Positions 37,351-48,373 of a stretch of DNA of 64,000 nt are shown one piece after another. The notes below the pieces were generated by a model, which was not told where the DNA came from, ran no database searches, and was given only the letters and a program-made list of their open reading frames with translations. Within the stretch, counting starts at the first letter, position 1. Each line of letters begins with the position of its first letter. This DNA comes from Chelonoidis abingdonii (lineage: Eukaryota > Chordata > Testudines > Testudinidae), in contig NC_133770.1 in NCBI RefSeq assembly GCF_003597395.2, positions 33,979,486-34,043,485 on the forward strand, in the 5' to 3' direction. The translations under genes and the position numbers were made by a program.

Positions 37351-38822
37351 TTGCAGAATCCTTCATAGCTACGCTAGAAAAGGGTGTGATTTTTAACCTG
37401 TGTTAACTGGTCAAGGTAAGCCCTAGGAAAGCCAACCAGCTAACATGTGTTAAAACTACAGGTTGCATTATCCACACTAGCATTTTAACATGTATTAGTT
37501 CACATGTATTAGCTAACCATGGTAAAAACATACCTCTTTCTTACTCCGGACAAAGCTTTACTGGGAGTGGGGGAAGTACCATCTTCTCTAATGCATCTGG
37601 AATTGATCTAATAAGACAAACTTCATGCCAGTCCAAAGCTGTGCAGCAAGTCTTGTGCCCCATTGAAGTTCTGTGATAAAGGCAAGAAGTGGTCAATAAG
37701 CCCTGTCCAGGCCCTCTGCACTAGGGTGACTTTCACTCTCAAGGTTTTAAGTGGATGTAGGACACAAGTGATGCTTGTGGCCCACGGCAACTTGTTTCCA
37801 TCTCTTGGTAGTGACAGTGAACAGTGGCCACGTTTTAAAAAGGTACCTGGCCTACTCTTCTTTGAAGAAGCAACAGGCTTCAAATTAAGCAAACAGCTAG
37901 TTCATAGAATTGCAAATCTTAATTACCATAATTCATTTTCACTCTTTGCTCCCCTTTATTCCTTCCTCTCATTTCTAGATCTTGCTAGTCAAGTTGATAG
38001 TGGCTATACCTTGCAAAACACACCATGTTCTCCTATGCTGCTGAGAATAGAGACCGTTAATTGGACTCACCACAGCCTGTGCTACATGTGGTCATCATTT
38101 TCCCCCACAGTTCTTTACATATTATCACACAGCAAAAGGGCAGACAAGGTCTAGTAACACGCAGCTGTTGAGATTCAGTACAGTAGTTGTTCCACTGAAG
38201 GGAGATCACGCTTTTAAGTAGCTAGAGTAAAACACTCACTGACACAAAGAGTGTAAAGGTAAAAACCACTCGTTGCTGGGATGGCTAAACGAGGGACTGG
38301 AAAGTAGACAAGAGTTCTTTACCTGATGTCTGTCTGCAGGGTGTTCTGGGAGTAATACAGAGTGCCCAGCCACTACAGGCAATGAGTTCTCTAGGAATGT
38401 TAATAATTACAATCGTGACTAATAGGGTCACTTCCCTAAAAACCTGAGGCCTGATTCGTCATTCTGGCAGACTAGACTCCACATATGAACAAAGGTGCAT
38501 GTGCAAAATCGTTTTATGCCACCTTTTGTTCTGGGACTGTCCAGAGGCCTGCCCCACTACTGGCATAAGTAAGAGCAGTCTTGAAGATGCTCTGACTTGA
38601 CCTATGGCCGTTCCAGACTCCTAGGGCCATAGCAGCAGTCCAGGTACACAGCATGCTCTAGTAATGCAGCTTCCCCGGGCACATCTCATAGGCTAGGGGT
38701 TGTAGGAGGGAGATGTGTAGAACCAGTTATACCAGCTCTCTACCCTCTCAGGAAGCCCCTACACCAAGGACATTCCCCAGTGAGTCAATTCACTGCCTTT
38801 AGGAGTGATGGAACAACACAAA
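37351..38822. other. Stretch without a recognised gene, holding one 163-codon open frame
   Basis: An open frame on + at 37663-38154 crosses otherwise unique sequence. Its translation has no recognisable domain, and a competing frame lies on the opposite strand. The part around 37360-37520 resembles a decayed short DNA element (TTAACCTGTGTTAACTGG and CCACACTAGCATTTTAAC phrases). Confidence 0.4.
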
Positions 38823-39250
38823 GCCTATGTCTACACTGCACACAACTGGTGGCAGTGTATCGGGTATGTGTAGCTACACACCGCAGTGAACAGCAGGCTC
38901 CGTCCACACTGCAGTGTGCAGCTACACGTGTCAGTGAAAAGCTCTGGTGGGGGGAAGCAGCAGAGGAAAGTTTCAGCAGCTCCCTGCTGCCAGAGCCTTT
39001 CACTGTGGTGAGACGAAGGCTCTGGCTGGGAGGAGGTTGTGGGAAAGGGCTGAATTGCAGGGAAAGGTCTCAGCAACTGGGTGCTGGCAGAGCCTTTCCC
39101 TACTGGCTCTCCTCTGCCCGAATTTCAGTGAAAGACTTCAGCAGTGGGGAAAGGCTCCAACAGTGGGATGGCAGCAGGACACTACACTGCTTGAAATATC
39201 AGTGTAGAGAGGAAGGTCTAGAGAGTCATGTAGGGTACAGACTTGTACCC
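38823..39250 (+). mobile_element. MITE-like element with GCCTATGTCTACACTGCA end
   Basis: The left terminus GCCTATGTCTACACTGCAC resembles the GGCCTGGTCTACACT-type ends of the Harbinger-related elements in this window. The interior repeats phrases such as AGAGCCTTTC and AAAGGCTC, with CTACACTGC blocks near both sides. The right end is blurred and close to the foldback insertion at 39280. The long open frame through it is not a gene. Confidence 0.55.
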
Positions 39251-39279
39251 ACCGAGATCACTGAACAATGAAAAACTGG

Positions 39280-39743
39280 TTTCAGAGTAGCAGCCGTGTT
39301 AGTCTGTATCCGCAAAAAGAAAAGGAATACTTGTGGCGCCATAGAGACTAACACATTTATTTCAGCATAATCTTTCTCAGGCTACAGCTCACTTCTTCAG
39401 ATGCATAGAGTGGAACATACAGACAGGAGATATCTATACATACAGAGAACATGAAAAGGTGGAAGTATGCATACCAGCTGGAAGAGTCCAATCAATTGAG
39501 ATGAGCTATCGTCAGCAGGAGAAAAAAAACCTTTTCTCTTGTTGACGATAGCTCGTCTCAATTGATTGGACTCTTCCAGTTGGTATATATACTTTCACAT
39601 TTTCATGTTCTCTGTATGTATAAATATCGCCTGTTTGTGTGTTCCACTCTATGCATCAGAAGAAGTGAGCTGTAGCCCACGAAAGCTTATGCTGAAATAA
39701 ATTTGTTAGTCTCTAAGGTGCCACAAGTACTCCTGTTCTTTCT
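39280..39743 (+). mobile_element. Foldback retroelement, near-complete palindromic copy (Penelope-like?)
   Basis: A perfect 13-bp duplication AATGAAAAACTGG flanks it (39267-39279 and 39744-39756). It has a 38-bp unpaired head starting TTTCAGAGTAGCAGCC, a left arm about 39319-39521, a spacer of under 20 bp, and a right arm about 39539-39741 that is the reverse complement of the left arm at roughly 90%. The right end stops at ACTCCTGTTCTTTCT and lacks the complement of the head, exactly as in the copy at 10517. No coding sequence is evident. Head, arms and TSD length suggest a retroelement copied by target priming. The link to Penelope-like terminal repeats is from memory. Confidence 0.8.
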
Positions 39744-39877
39744 AATGAAAAACTGGGCTCCCAGTGCCTAGGAGCAACCTTCATTTTTCACACACCTGAG
39801 AAATTAACGCTGGCTTTTATGAGACGATGCCGCTGTGAGGGGGTGTGACACACCATGGTGGCACTCAGCATCACATG

Positions 39878-40514
39878 CAGGGCTGGTGCAAGGAAGTTTC
39901 GCGCCCTAGGCGAAACTTCCACCTTGCACCCACCCCCAGCTAACCCCGCCCCCGCAAGGCAGCTAACTCAGTCCCCCAACCAGGGAGCGCCCCCCTAACA
40001 GCTCCCCACCCCCACCACCACAACAGCTAACCCCTCTCCTCCCCATCCCCTCATGGCAACTAACTCTGCCTGGGGAAACTCCCTCCCCTTTCCCCGCTCC
40101 CGGCAGCTAACTCTGCCTGGGGAGACTTCCCCCCCGGCAGCTAACCCTGCCTGGGGAGACCCCCTGCAGAAACTAACCCTGCCTGAGTAGCTCGCCCCAG
40201 CTCACCTCGGCTCCGCTGCCTCCACTGAGCACGTCGGCGCTGCTCTAATTCTCCTCCCCACCCAGGCTTGCAGAGCTGATTGGAGGAGATTTAGAGCTGG
40301 GCTGTGTGCTCAGTGGAGGAGGCAGAGTGGAGGTAAGCTGGGGCGGGGAGCTGTTCCCCTGTGCTCCCCCCCCCTCGTTATTGCGGGCAACCCTCCCCAA
40401 GCGACCCCCCCCCGCTCACCTCCAACTCCTCACCTGAGGGGGCTTTTAGGCGCCTTCAACCACTAGGCGCCCTAGGCAGCCACCTAGTTTGCCTAAATGG
40501 TTGCACCCGCCCTG
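39878..40514 (+). mobile_element. Non-autonomous hAT element, 637 bp
   Basis: The left end CAGGGCTGGTGCAA and the right end TTGCACCCGCCCTG are inverted repeats. The 8-bp duplication is ATCACATG (39870-39877) and ATCACACG (40515-40522), 7 of 8 matching. The interior has a small palindrome AAGTTTCGCGCCCTAGGCG followed by AAACTT, tandem CAGCTAACYCTGCCTGGGGA units of about 33 bp, and a large internal inverted repeat (about 40194-40258 against 40281-40343). No transposase. Confidence 0.88.
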
Positions 40515-43500
40515 ATCACACGGCATGGAGAGATTCAACATGTTCCAAAGAAATAGACATTTGAAGCCCGTTGATTCTGTACTAAGGGTGAGGTTGAGGA
40601 GGGGTATTATTTTAGTCTATAGAAAACCCATTGTCTCCAATGTACATGCTGCCCAATAGTGAGATGGAGAGCAATGAAAATGTTACACCATTATTAGATG
40701 CACGTCCTGTACCAGCCTCCCTACACCGACCAGGGGAAATGAATGACAAAAGGATTCAACCAAAGTGGTCAGCTAGAAATGAGCTACCCACCTCCTTTCA
40801 GTCAAAAGGGACCTTGGCGTACACAATTCCCTTCAGTGAGTTGCTCTTGGAGAAGAATGATGGGATAGATCCATCCCTAGCTTCATTAGAGACAGTTAAA
40901 CTTGATTCATCTTATCTCCTACCACTCCCTGCCTTGGCTTCCTAACAGGGAGAATACAAGGGCGTTTCCCAGTCAGGGTCAGTTGTCAGAGACAGATTCA
41001 CGTAAAATTCAGCATCTACAGGGCGTTTGTGTGAGTCAGAGTCTTTTCAGAATGGCTCCCAGCTATTGGAAAAGCAACTCCTAAAGTATCTGGGGTGGTT
41101 CCCAAGCTAATAGATGTCCACTGGGAAAGAGGGGAGCTAATAAAAGCTCAGGGGAAGAAATTAGAAGGTCCTGAAAATAATTCCAAGCTGCATCATAATA
41201 TTTATCATTTTATATCTTCAAAGCGGTCTACAAATATTATCTGATGAATCCTCTCGACACTCTGAGGAGAGATTATCCTTCCTAGTTGGCAGCTGTGGAA
41301 ACTGCGGCACTGAGTTAGGTGACTTTTCTAGAGCCAGAGAAGGGAGTGTCAGAGCCTGGTTTTGAATTCAGGAGTTCCTGGCTCCCACTCGTGTGTACAG
41401 ACCATTAAGTAATGTGGTTTCCCTGCAGGAAAGATAATAATAAACTCCCACTTACCCGTACACATTCCCAGTAACTGGGCTAACCAGTATTTATAACATT
41501 AGTGTCAGTTCTAATTCACAACAAGCAGGTCCATGGTCCGTGGTTTAGATGCATACATACAGTTGTGAGCCAGACATTCCAATCAGAGAGTATCAGGAAA
41601 TATAATCCAAGCCCTATTCGGTGTTATCTTCACACTTGTAGCATCACCAATATGTTATTCCATATATAGGCACAGCTTTAGGAGTGGTGCAGGCAGGCCC
41701 CAAGTAAACGGGGGAAATGCAGGTGTCCAGCACATCTAAGGGAGCTGAGAGGCTACTCTGCTGCCAGCAGACAGACTCCCTGTCTAGGCATCCTGGTGTG
41801 GAGGGGGCCCTTTCATAGCTCTTCCCCTCCAATGCACCAGTCCTGCTCTCGGTTAGCACAGGGGAGGGACCATAGCCCCATCTCCTCTCTGCCTTTTTGG
41901 GCTCCTCTGCATCTCCATGGATCTAGGGAGGGAGCAACCAGTCACAGTGCTCCCCTGTGCACAGGATCCCAATGCTGTACTCAGAGCACTACATAAGGCT
42001 GACTTTCTCAACTTCAGCCACCAACATCCCTCACAAACATCTACCAAAATCCTAACAGTGTGGCCTCTTCGAGAAGCTTCTGCTGTAATCAGAATTTTGA
42101 GTTTGAAATTTAGAAAAAGATTATAATAAAATCCCCTTCTGGGCTATGCAACACAGCATGAAGGTGGGATAAACTACGTTTTGAAATTCACTTGGGATGA
42201 CTCAGTGCTGCAGAATTGTTCCACTCTCACTCTGTCCTTCTATCTTGCTATGTTCTTATGCCACGTGCATCCCAGTAATAATATCTGAGTGCTGCCCACG
42301 TCAGCTAAGAGGATCATGCTGAATGCTTGATGGTAAAAAGGCATTGCCCAGACAATGCTGTACCTAAAATCAAGTGGTGTTGGTGACGGGCAGACTAGCT
42401 GCTCAGAACACAAGAGTTCTCATCTAATCCAAGAAGGCCAGCTATTCGGGGCATCCTTAAAAGCCTTATCCTTGATAGGGTTAAGTCCTAATCTGATGGG
42501 GTTTTCTAGACACTTGGCACTGATCCATCATTTCTCAACTGGATTGTATGGTATATAACTGTGTTCTGCCTTCTGTAGTAACAGATGAGCTCATTTCCCC
42601 TGCTTTTTAACCAGTCAGTGCCAATTCTCCATGCTCTTCAATTATTGTTATTAATATCATTTCTTGTTACGTACAGAGACCTAAAAAGAGCCTGATTGCT
42701 CCTCTGGGCACCTCCGACATTATTTAAAACAAAGCCGCAAACTCTCAGTTCAGCAAAAGTCCAACTCCGACCCAACAGGGGGACTTTCCCCTCCTCCATA
42801 AACAATAGCCTTCATCAGCCTCCAGATTCTTCAGGTGCTTGAGCAAACAGAAGGCCAGGCCTTGCCGCATGCTCTGGAGGTCACCACACCTAGACTATTT
42901 TGGACCACAGTTGGACGCCCGTGTCACAGTTACAGGGCTAGCTGCAGCTCAGTCCCCTCTCTGGTCTGAGTGCACCCACAGGCTGTCACTCCCCAGGCCT
43001 TTCCCTCTCCTGGGGTGGAAGCCATAATTCTCCCACTCTCAGACCAGGCCCTGAATACAACACCCCGTGTTTCGACTGTGTGCTGTGTTTATATGCCTGT
43101 GGTTCTTCCCTCCAGCAGCTCGTGACCTGTGGTGTGTATAGTGACCAGACAGCCTTCTCCTGAAGTCAAAGTATTGTTTATTTTGCAATAGGAGAAAAAG
43201 CCTTAGTGAGAAAAGGATTTGGAAACAACAGCCTACATGCACTTCTTTCTTAGCAGCAGCTTGCAGGATCGAGTCCCAAAGAGCAGTTCTCAGGAGATGG
43301 AAGTCAGCATCTCATCTTTCTTATGCAAACCAGAGAGAGAACAGTCCACCACCACAGTGACAGAAAAGCTGACTATTGAAGCCTTTCCAGGACTAGGTCA
43401 AAGGGGCAGCGTGCAATCCAGGAGCTGCTTATGGTGAGCATTTAGAATGACTTCAAATGTCTGCCTTTGTATTACCGTGGTTGGTGTACAATAGTGCCAC

Positions 43501-43591
43501 TATAGTTAAGAACGCATCATGCCTTCTGTTGAAAGGTCGACACTTCTAAGTCCTGGGCAATTGACATGCTTGGCTAGATGCTTGGTCAGAA
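40515..43591. other. Stretch without a recognised gene
   Basis: Apart from a MIR copy near 41300, no gene is recognised. An open frame at 40631-40945 has no known domain. Around 42922-43440 a segment starting TGTCACAGTTACAGGG and passing TTGTTTATTTTGCAATAGG recalls reptile LTRs, but I found no matching right end or duplication, so it is not called. Confidence 0.45.
41196..41405 (-). mobile_element. MIR SINE relic
   Basis: On + one reads GGAAACTGCGGCACTGAGTT, GTGACTTTTCTAGAGCCAGA and GAATTCAGGAGTTCCTGGCT. These are the reverse complement of the MIR core and tRNA-like head, whose sense strand contains ACTTGGGCAAGTCAC and CCTCAGTTTCC phrases. Old and diverged. Confidence 0.65.
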
Positions 43592-44059
43592 TAGGGTTGC
43601 CACCTTTCTAATTGCTGGTAACCAGACCCCAAGGCCCTGCCTCTTGCGTCCTGCCCTGCTTCTTCCTCTTAAGGCCCCACCCCCACTCCACCTCTTCCCT
43701 CAAGACCCCACCCCTTCGCCACCTCTTCCCCCAGGCTCTGCTCCCTTCTACTCTTTCCTGAAGGCCCTATCCTGTTGCTCTCTCTTCTCCTCCCTCCCCA
43801 CAACACTCGCTGGATAGTCTCAAGGAACCTGCCTGTGGGTAGCAGTTGAGCAAGGGCTGGCAAAGGTTAATAAGATGGCACATCCATCCACCCCATGGTA
43901 ACTGGACTTTTGGTTTGGGTACCATTTAGGGTTGCCAGGTTCCCTTTTTGACCAGACTGTCTGGTTGAAAACCAGGCATCTGGCAATTCTAAATGGGACC
44001 TGGACACAGAAGCCAAAACCCAGTCTGTATGGGTAAAATCTGGACGGGTGGCAACCCTA
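43592..44059. mobile_element. TIR element remnants with TAGGGTTGCC ends
   Basis: TAGGGTTGCCACC begins at 43592 and TAGGGTTGCCAGG at 43927, and GGCAACCCTA ends at 44059. The 43927-44059 unit has matching inverted ends and is about 133 bp. The upstream unit has a pyrimidine-rich interior of CCCCACCCC and CACCTCTTCCC type and lacks a clear partner end. Class is probably hAT by end sequence, but no 8-bp duplication was found. Confidence 0.55.
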
Positions 44060-44774
44060 ATTTGACATTTGGATGGCCTCAGGAAGGTGCAGGGTAGGAT
44101 AAATGACTAAACTCTGGGGTCTTTGAGCCAGAGGTTATGGAGATATATGTTCCCCAAAACCAGCCATTTTAATAAAAGGTTCTAGGTGGCTGGGTGGGAA
44201 GGGGAGTTTGCACAGAATTAGAGCTCAAACTCTTGATGTGATGTGGTCTCAGTCTGTCGAGTTGTACCCAAAGCAGAGTGAGTGGCACCAAGAATTCTTT
44301 GGGGGACCCATAGTGAGAGAAGCCTTTAAGAAAAGAATTTTTTTCCATGCTCCAATACAGAAAAACAGCTAGAATGTTTCCTTACCTCCCATTTTATATA
44401 CCTTAAAGCTCCATGATTGTGAATGGTCTAAAATCAGAACGGTTAATTGGATTGCTTTGAAAGTGATGTGCCTCTTGAAGGTAGTGTTAGTGATCCAAAT
44501 ATGGGGTCCTTTGACTGAGGGGTTCCCAAGCTACACCCCCTTGCCCAATGGTTTCCTTCTGCTACCTTGTGCTGTTAAACTGGGAGATACTCATGACTGG
44601 ATGAATCACAGAGATGGATGGCTGTAAAGTCACCCTTTAATTAATATAATGAAGGATAAATTAACCACAATGGGAGAGGTATTAAAGAACAGAAGAGGGG
44701 GGACATTTGGAGAGAGGGGATAAATGGGGAGGGGAGAGAGGTTGGAGGCTCAGATGAGGGATGTGTGGCATCCC
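44060..44774. other. Stretch without a recognised gene
   Basis: No domain, repeat family or inverted repeat was recognised here. Confidence 0.5.
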
Positions 44775-45115
44775 TCAGCTTCTGCCAGTGCACACCAACC
44801 CCATGACCCCAAATCCCTGCACTTTGGCTGTCTCAGGGCACCCCAAACCCCTGCACCTCGCATCTCTGCCAGTGCAGCCCAAATTCCTCCACCTCAGCTC
44901 TTTCAGTGCAACCCAAATCTCTCCACCCCAGATCTCTGAGTACACGCCAATCCCCTACACCTGCCAACTCTGCCAGTGCACCCCAACTATCTGCACCCTC
45001 AGGTACACAAGTGCACCCCACTCCCCTTCATCCCCAGCAGTGCCAGTGCACCCCACCCCTCTGAACTCCCCAGCTTTGCCAGTGAACCCCAACCCCCTGT
45101 GCCCCCAGCTCTGTC
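44775..45115 (+). repeat. Minisatellite, about 36-39 bp period
   Basis: The phrase GCCAGTGCACCCC or a close variant (CCAGTGCAGCCC, TCAGTGCAACCC, GCCAGTGAACCCC) recurs roughly every 36-39 bp for eight or nine units, each followed by CTCCACC or CCTGCACC and an AGCTCT-like step. The period is a multiple of three, which keeps a proline-rich frame open by chance. Confidence 0.8.
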
Positions 45116-47059
45116 ATCCACACATGTCGCCATATCCCAAACACAGCTGTACCAAGGAGGAGTGTAGGTTCACCTAACACACTGACAGCAGATGGTCTAT
45201 GCAAATAATTCCCATTGGTGATTGCCGATGGAAATGAATACAAAGCAATATAGACAAGAAAAATACACACTAAATAGGCAACTAATGCAAATCTTCAAAA
45301 AAAATCACAGGGAATAGTGTTCATTTTTCAGGGCCAGCTAGTCTGAAGAATTCAGCACTGACGATAGGGCCAGATTGTCAAAATATCCAATTTAGGTACT
45401 GAAATGAAATGGCTGGATTTTGAACATTGACAACAATGGCAGCTGCAGTAATCTAGCCACTTCCTTTAGGTACCTCAGTAAGAGATGTTGCATACGGAGG
45501 TCTTCTGAAACTCTAGCCCCCTCTTCTCTTTTTGAAGCCCTTTGGTTTTATAATGATTTTTATTTTGGCGATCCAAAGTTGTCATAAAAAATAAAAATAG
45601 TTTTTATATGGTAAAATATTGTGATGAACTGTAGTGAAACTGTAATGGTGTATATGCACCCATGCACAGACTCACCTGGCAACCCCTTGCGCATCTGAGC
45701 GAATTTATGCTAAGCAGTCCAGTTGGTTTTAATGGAACTATGCACCACTGTACAATTATTCCGTACCAAGCCCTTGCATGATCAAAGCTTCATATCATAA
45801 TGCTGTTTTCCTGGTAATCATTTCTGGTGTGGGCAGGGTAGCCTTTTGTTGGCTTCCTCAGTGATATACTGAAATATAACAAGAAATTAGTAGATATTGC
45901 CAAGAATGCAAATCTTTGTTTACATGGAGACATGTAACAAACAATGACAGCTAGGAGTTAAATTATTGCAGGAACCATAAAATGGAACACTTTTGCCATG
46001 AATGGAAGGGTTTAATGACACAAAGTAATAGTATGAAATGGCATGTTAGAGACTTATTAGGGACTGACAGCTGTAAGCACTTCATGCTACTGTACTATGG
46101 GCAGAAGATAAAAAAAATCACTGTTTAAAAAGAAAGGAATGGAAAACTGAGACCACAATGCAGCTGTCAAATCCAGTTCTGTGTCTACTAAATACTGAAA
46201 CCAGGGGAGATAAAACTCCCCAGTACACATAGCACGGCTCTAGTCTGATCTTTTGGATTTAGGCACACTGGGTCTTCAGTTATTCATTGTATCTACTATA
46301 CGACTTGTGGGACACGTGCTTTATTTCATATCACACCCTCTTGTGTATAAAATGTGAACCTGCAGGCATACAGCTAACTATCAATGGAGCAAATTGTAGC
46401 ACTGATTTCATATGGGATATGACCTAGCACATTTTTCATCCCACATGATCAATTTAAGATTTAGACATGTATAGTTCACTGGCTGCAAGGAAAGACTAAA
46501 ATGCTTGCTTGAGATATTATGCAGTAACAGGGAAATACATGTGGAGTCAATCACCCAAAATCCAGATGCTGCTACTGTTTGGCTTCGCTTTCTGCTGTTT
46601 CTAATTTTTTTCTTCCTGAAGTCAAGCTGCTCTACCTTCAGTGTCCACTGCTACCAGGTGCTCTGTTACAGTCCAAGGAAACCAACAGAACGAGGCCAAT
46701 TGGTCTTCTATGCCAAATAGCAAAAAAACAGAAACTTAACTGCAGTCATGAAATACTCCAACCAGCAAGGGCACAGACAAAGGATTCTGAAAGTGTTCAA
46801 AATAATCCTGAGCACTCTTGGCCATTGCAAATGAGAGATGAGAGAACTCAAGGGGAAGATTTTCTAAAGAGACAAAAGAAGAACCCCAGAGAGAGCTTAA
46901 ACTGAAAGGTAACCTGAGGAGAGTAATTTAGGTTCCCTAGTTAAATAAATGAATTAGCTACATAGATGGAGGCTGATGTTGCTACCCTACTGGAAGCAAA
47001 ACTGCCACTGAAGCTCTGTCCGTCCACACAACTAAACAGAGATCTGGAGAAAAAATTAC
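45116..47059. other. Stretch without a recognised gene
   Basis: AT-rich unique sequence. Overlapping short frames near 46500-46900 have no recognisable domain. Confidence 0.5.
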
Positions 47060-47240
47060 TGTATTTCAAAATTTCAGTGAAAATATTTTGGACCTTTTCA
47101 TGGAATTTTTGTTTGTTTTTGGTTTTTCAGCCAGCTGACACAGCATTTGAAAATTTGAAATTTCAACCAAAAATGTTGAGAAAAAAATTCAAAACTGTTT
47201 TTGCAAGAGTAGTTCTGCATTTTTCAACCAGCTCTAGATA
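47060..47240. mobile_element. Possible decayed AT-rich DNA element
   Basis: TTTCAAAATTTCAGTGAAAA near the left, GAAAATTTGAAATTTCAACC in the middle and TTTTTCAACCAGCTCTAG at the right form loose complementary A/T-rich arms. The AGAGCTGGTTGAAAA end (minus strand) recalls a common amniote repeat. Boundaries are uncertain. Confidence 0.4.
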
Positions 47241-47894
47241 GATGAATTTCTTTGGTTCAGAAATCAGGCCCTGAAATTATCACCAGAACAGCTGCTCTTG
47301 CACAGTTTCTATTCAGCTACTCTCCCTGTGACTGAAATACTGCAAGGGAAACTTCTCTTCTGGTATTGCAGGATTTTTACTTCTGATCAAAACCTAGAAG
47401 CGAGGAAAAGTACAATAAAGGGAAAAATATAGCCTCCCAAAAAGAAAACAAAGTTAAGCAGATATTTTCAAACCACAGGAAAATTTCTTTTTGGCACTGG
47501 GTCAAGGTGTTTGGGTTGGTTATTCAATCTAGCTCCTCCCTCTGTAGGTGTAAACCATATATTAAAGATGAGACAAGAGCTGGTGTTCAGAATGGGAGCC
47601 AGATCATGAATAAACTATGGTTCAGGTTTGAGGCTGAATCATGGCCAGGGTTTAAGCTTGCATTCAACAGTGCCAAAATCTTATGAACTATTCTCTTGAG
47701 ATTTTGGCTGCACGTGAACTGGTACCAGAATGCTGGCTCATCTGCTTCTGGATCTGACCCCAAATGAAAGGGTAGCTTCAGCTCGGAGTATTCCCATTCC
47801 ACTTAAACATACGTGCAATAAATCTGAAGAGGTTCAGATTCAAATTTCTGGTTTTGTATAATCTTTGTGGACTAAAGAGATTTAAATTTTGCCC

Positions 47895-48008
47895 GGCTTG
47901 ACAAAGCCTTGGCTGGGATGATTTAGTTGGGGTTGGTCCTGCTTTGAGCAGGGGGTTAAACTAGATGACCTCCTGAGGTCTCTTCCAGCCCTAATCTTCT
48001 ATGATTCT
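47895..48008 (+). mobile_element. CR1 LINE 3' end, severely truncated
   Basis: GGCTTGACAAAGCCTTGGCT, a stop codon in GATGATTTAG, CTTTGAGCAGGGGGTTAAAC and an end TTCTATGATTCT match the 3' end of the CR1 at 58770-59417 word for word with few changes. Only the last codons and 3' UTR remain. Confidence 0.85.
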
Positions 48009-48109
48009 AAGGCCATCTCAATGGTAATGGACTTTAGGCAAAAAGATCATTAAGATTGTTACCATGGGTGAAGGTTTCAAAACCACCCCCCATTTAAAAA
48101 AGTGACTTT

Positions 48110-48373
48110 GGGCTTATCTATACAAACACTTAGTTCATAGCAACTAAGGTTCAGGGTGTAAACCTACCTTGGACTAGCCTGCTACACACTAACTGTCCAT
48201 GTGGACCCTGATGCCAGGCACTGAAGGTTCCCTAGTGTGCTTTTATCTACCCCACTTTGAACTTTTAGTGTGTGGTAACAGGATCCACCTGAACACTTAA
48301 TGTGTGGCAGGCAAATGCAAGATAGCTCCTGGCAAGCTGGAGTGTAAATCAAAGTGTTCATATAGACAAGCTC
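48110..48373. mobile_element. MITE with GAGCTTGTCTATACAAACAC-type TIRs
   Basis: The left end GGGCTTATCTATACAAACAC and the reverse complement of the right end, GAGCTTGTCTATATGAACAC, match at 16 of 20 bases. About 264 bp, non-coding. No clear target duplication, so the superfamily is open. Confidence 0.65.

Noticed and set aside
38780..39271. 163-codon + strand frame
   Set aside because: Within a MITE-like repeat; no domain and a competing frame in other phases.
42922..43440. Possible third solo LTR starting TGTCACAGTT
   Set aside because: No matching CA end or flanking duplication could be found, so only noted in the surrounding stretch.
44761..45177. 138-codon proline-rich frame
   Set aside because: Minisatellite with period near 36-39 bp; repetitive composition keeps the frame open.
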